Assembly (NCBI GenBank): GCA_029940115.1
Contig: JAOZRQ010000061.1
Coordinates: 4,475-18,390, forward strand
DNA: 13,916 bases
Direction: 5' to 3'
Origin: Desulfobacterales bacterium
GTDB lineage: Bacteria > Desulfobacterota > Desulfobacteria > Desulfobacterales > 4be13
Positions 13,893 through 13,916 of the stretch are shown one piece after another. Under the pieces are notes generated by a model that was not told where the DNA came from, searched no databases, and saw only the letters and a program-made list of their open reading frames with translations. The first letter of the stretch is position 1; each line of letters begins with the position of its first letter. Position numbers and translations under genes: made by a program.

Positions 13893-13916
13893 GCCGGACG
13901 CAAACGGTCCGCCCTT

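Larger units (their letters stand above)
12998..13916. other. Noncoding region with hairpins and purine-rich stretch, no convincing gene
   Basis: No frame here has a convincing start, ribosome binding site and protein-like composition. Bases ~13210-13345 are strongly purine-rich on the + strand with many GGGAA and GGAGG runs. Several inverted repeats occur (13395-13407, 13523-13555, 13572-13585, 13742-13776, 13832-13892). The base composition looks less GC-rich than in the genes. I see no tRNA, rRNA or insertion-sequence ends. A clear terminator for the small dockerin gene was not found. Confidence 0.6.

Overview
The window is GC-rich DNA carrying four secreted or surface-type proteins, all on the + strand, followed by about 0.9 kb without a convincing gene. 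The multi-domain architectures (cadherin-like arrays, C25-type peptidase, dockerin-like tails, CARDB-like beta-sandwiches) and the strong AAGGAGG-type ribosome binding sites suggest a Gram-negative environmental bacterium with large extracellular proteins. Uncultured Desulfobacterota- or Planctomycetota-like lineages would fit, but this is an inference from protein style. No rRNA, tRNA, phage, transposase or CRISPR signal was seen.

Layout. Bases 2-4987 are the 3' part of a giant adhesin-like gene: eleven cadherin-like repeats (the first cut by the window edge), a strand-rich domain with a WQCSTDGG motif, and four carboxypeptidase-regulatory-like domains. Bases 4988-5175 hold two strong inverted repeats. 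Bases 5176-9996 encode a 1606-residue exported protein with a C25 (gingipain-family) caspase-fold peptidase, a Cys-rich triple repeat inserted in the catalytic domain, a propeptide-like domain placed after the protease, CARDB-like domains and a dockerin-like tail. Bases 10080-12074 encode a 664-residue secreted protein that repeats only the C-terminal part of that protein. Bases 12158-12997 encode a 279-residue secreted protein with FN3/Ig-like domains and again a dockerin-like tail. Intrinsic terminators stand just upstream of the third and fourth genes. From 12998 to the end I see only hairpins and purine-rich noncoding sequence.

The main observation is how the third gene arose. Its leader and signal peptide match the fourth gene, while its body, tail and terminator match the second gene, and all matched segments are displaced by 2078-2084 bases. 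This is what one tandem duplication of a ~2.08 kb unit would produce, running from mid-catalytic domain of gene 2 through its terminator to the signal peptide of gene 4. About 500 bases of the two copies are still identical except for one base while the flanking parts have diverged, pointing to later gene conversion or unequal constraint. The product keeps the Cys-side of the C25 domain but has lost the His-side, so it is probably a non-proteolytic paralogue.

Functionally, the locus looks like a set of co-oriented exported proteins: an adhesin, a dockerin-bearing protease, a dockerin-bearing protease-derived protein and a small dockerin-bearing beta-sandwich protein. The three dockerin-like tails could dock to a shared cohesin-type scaffold or act as calcium-stabilised C-terminal caps; no cohesin is visible here.
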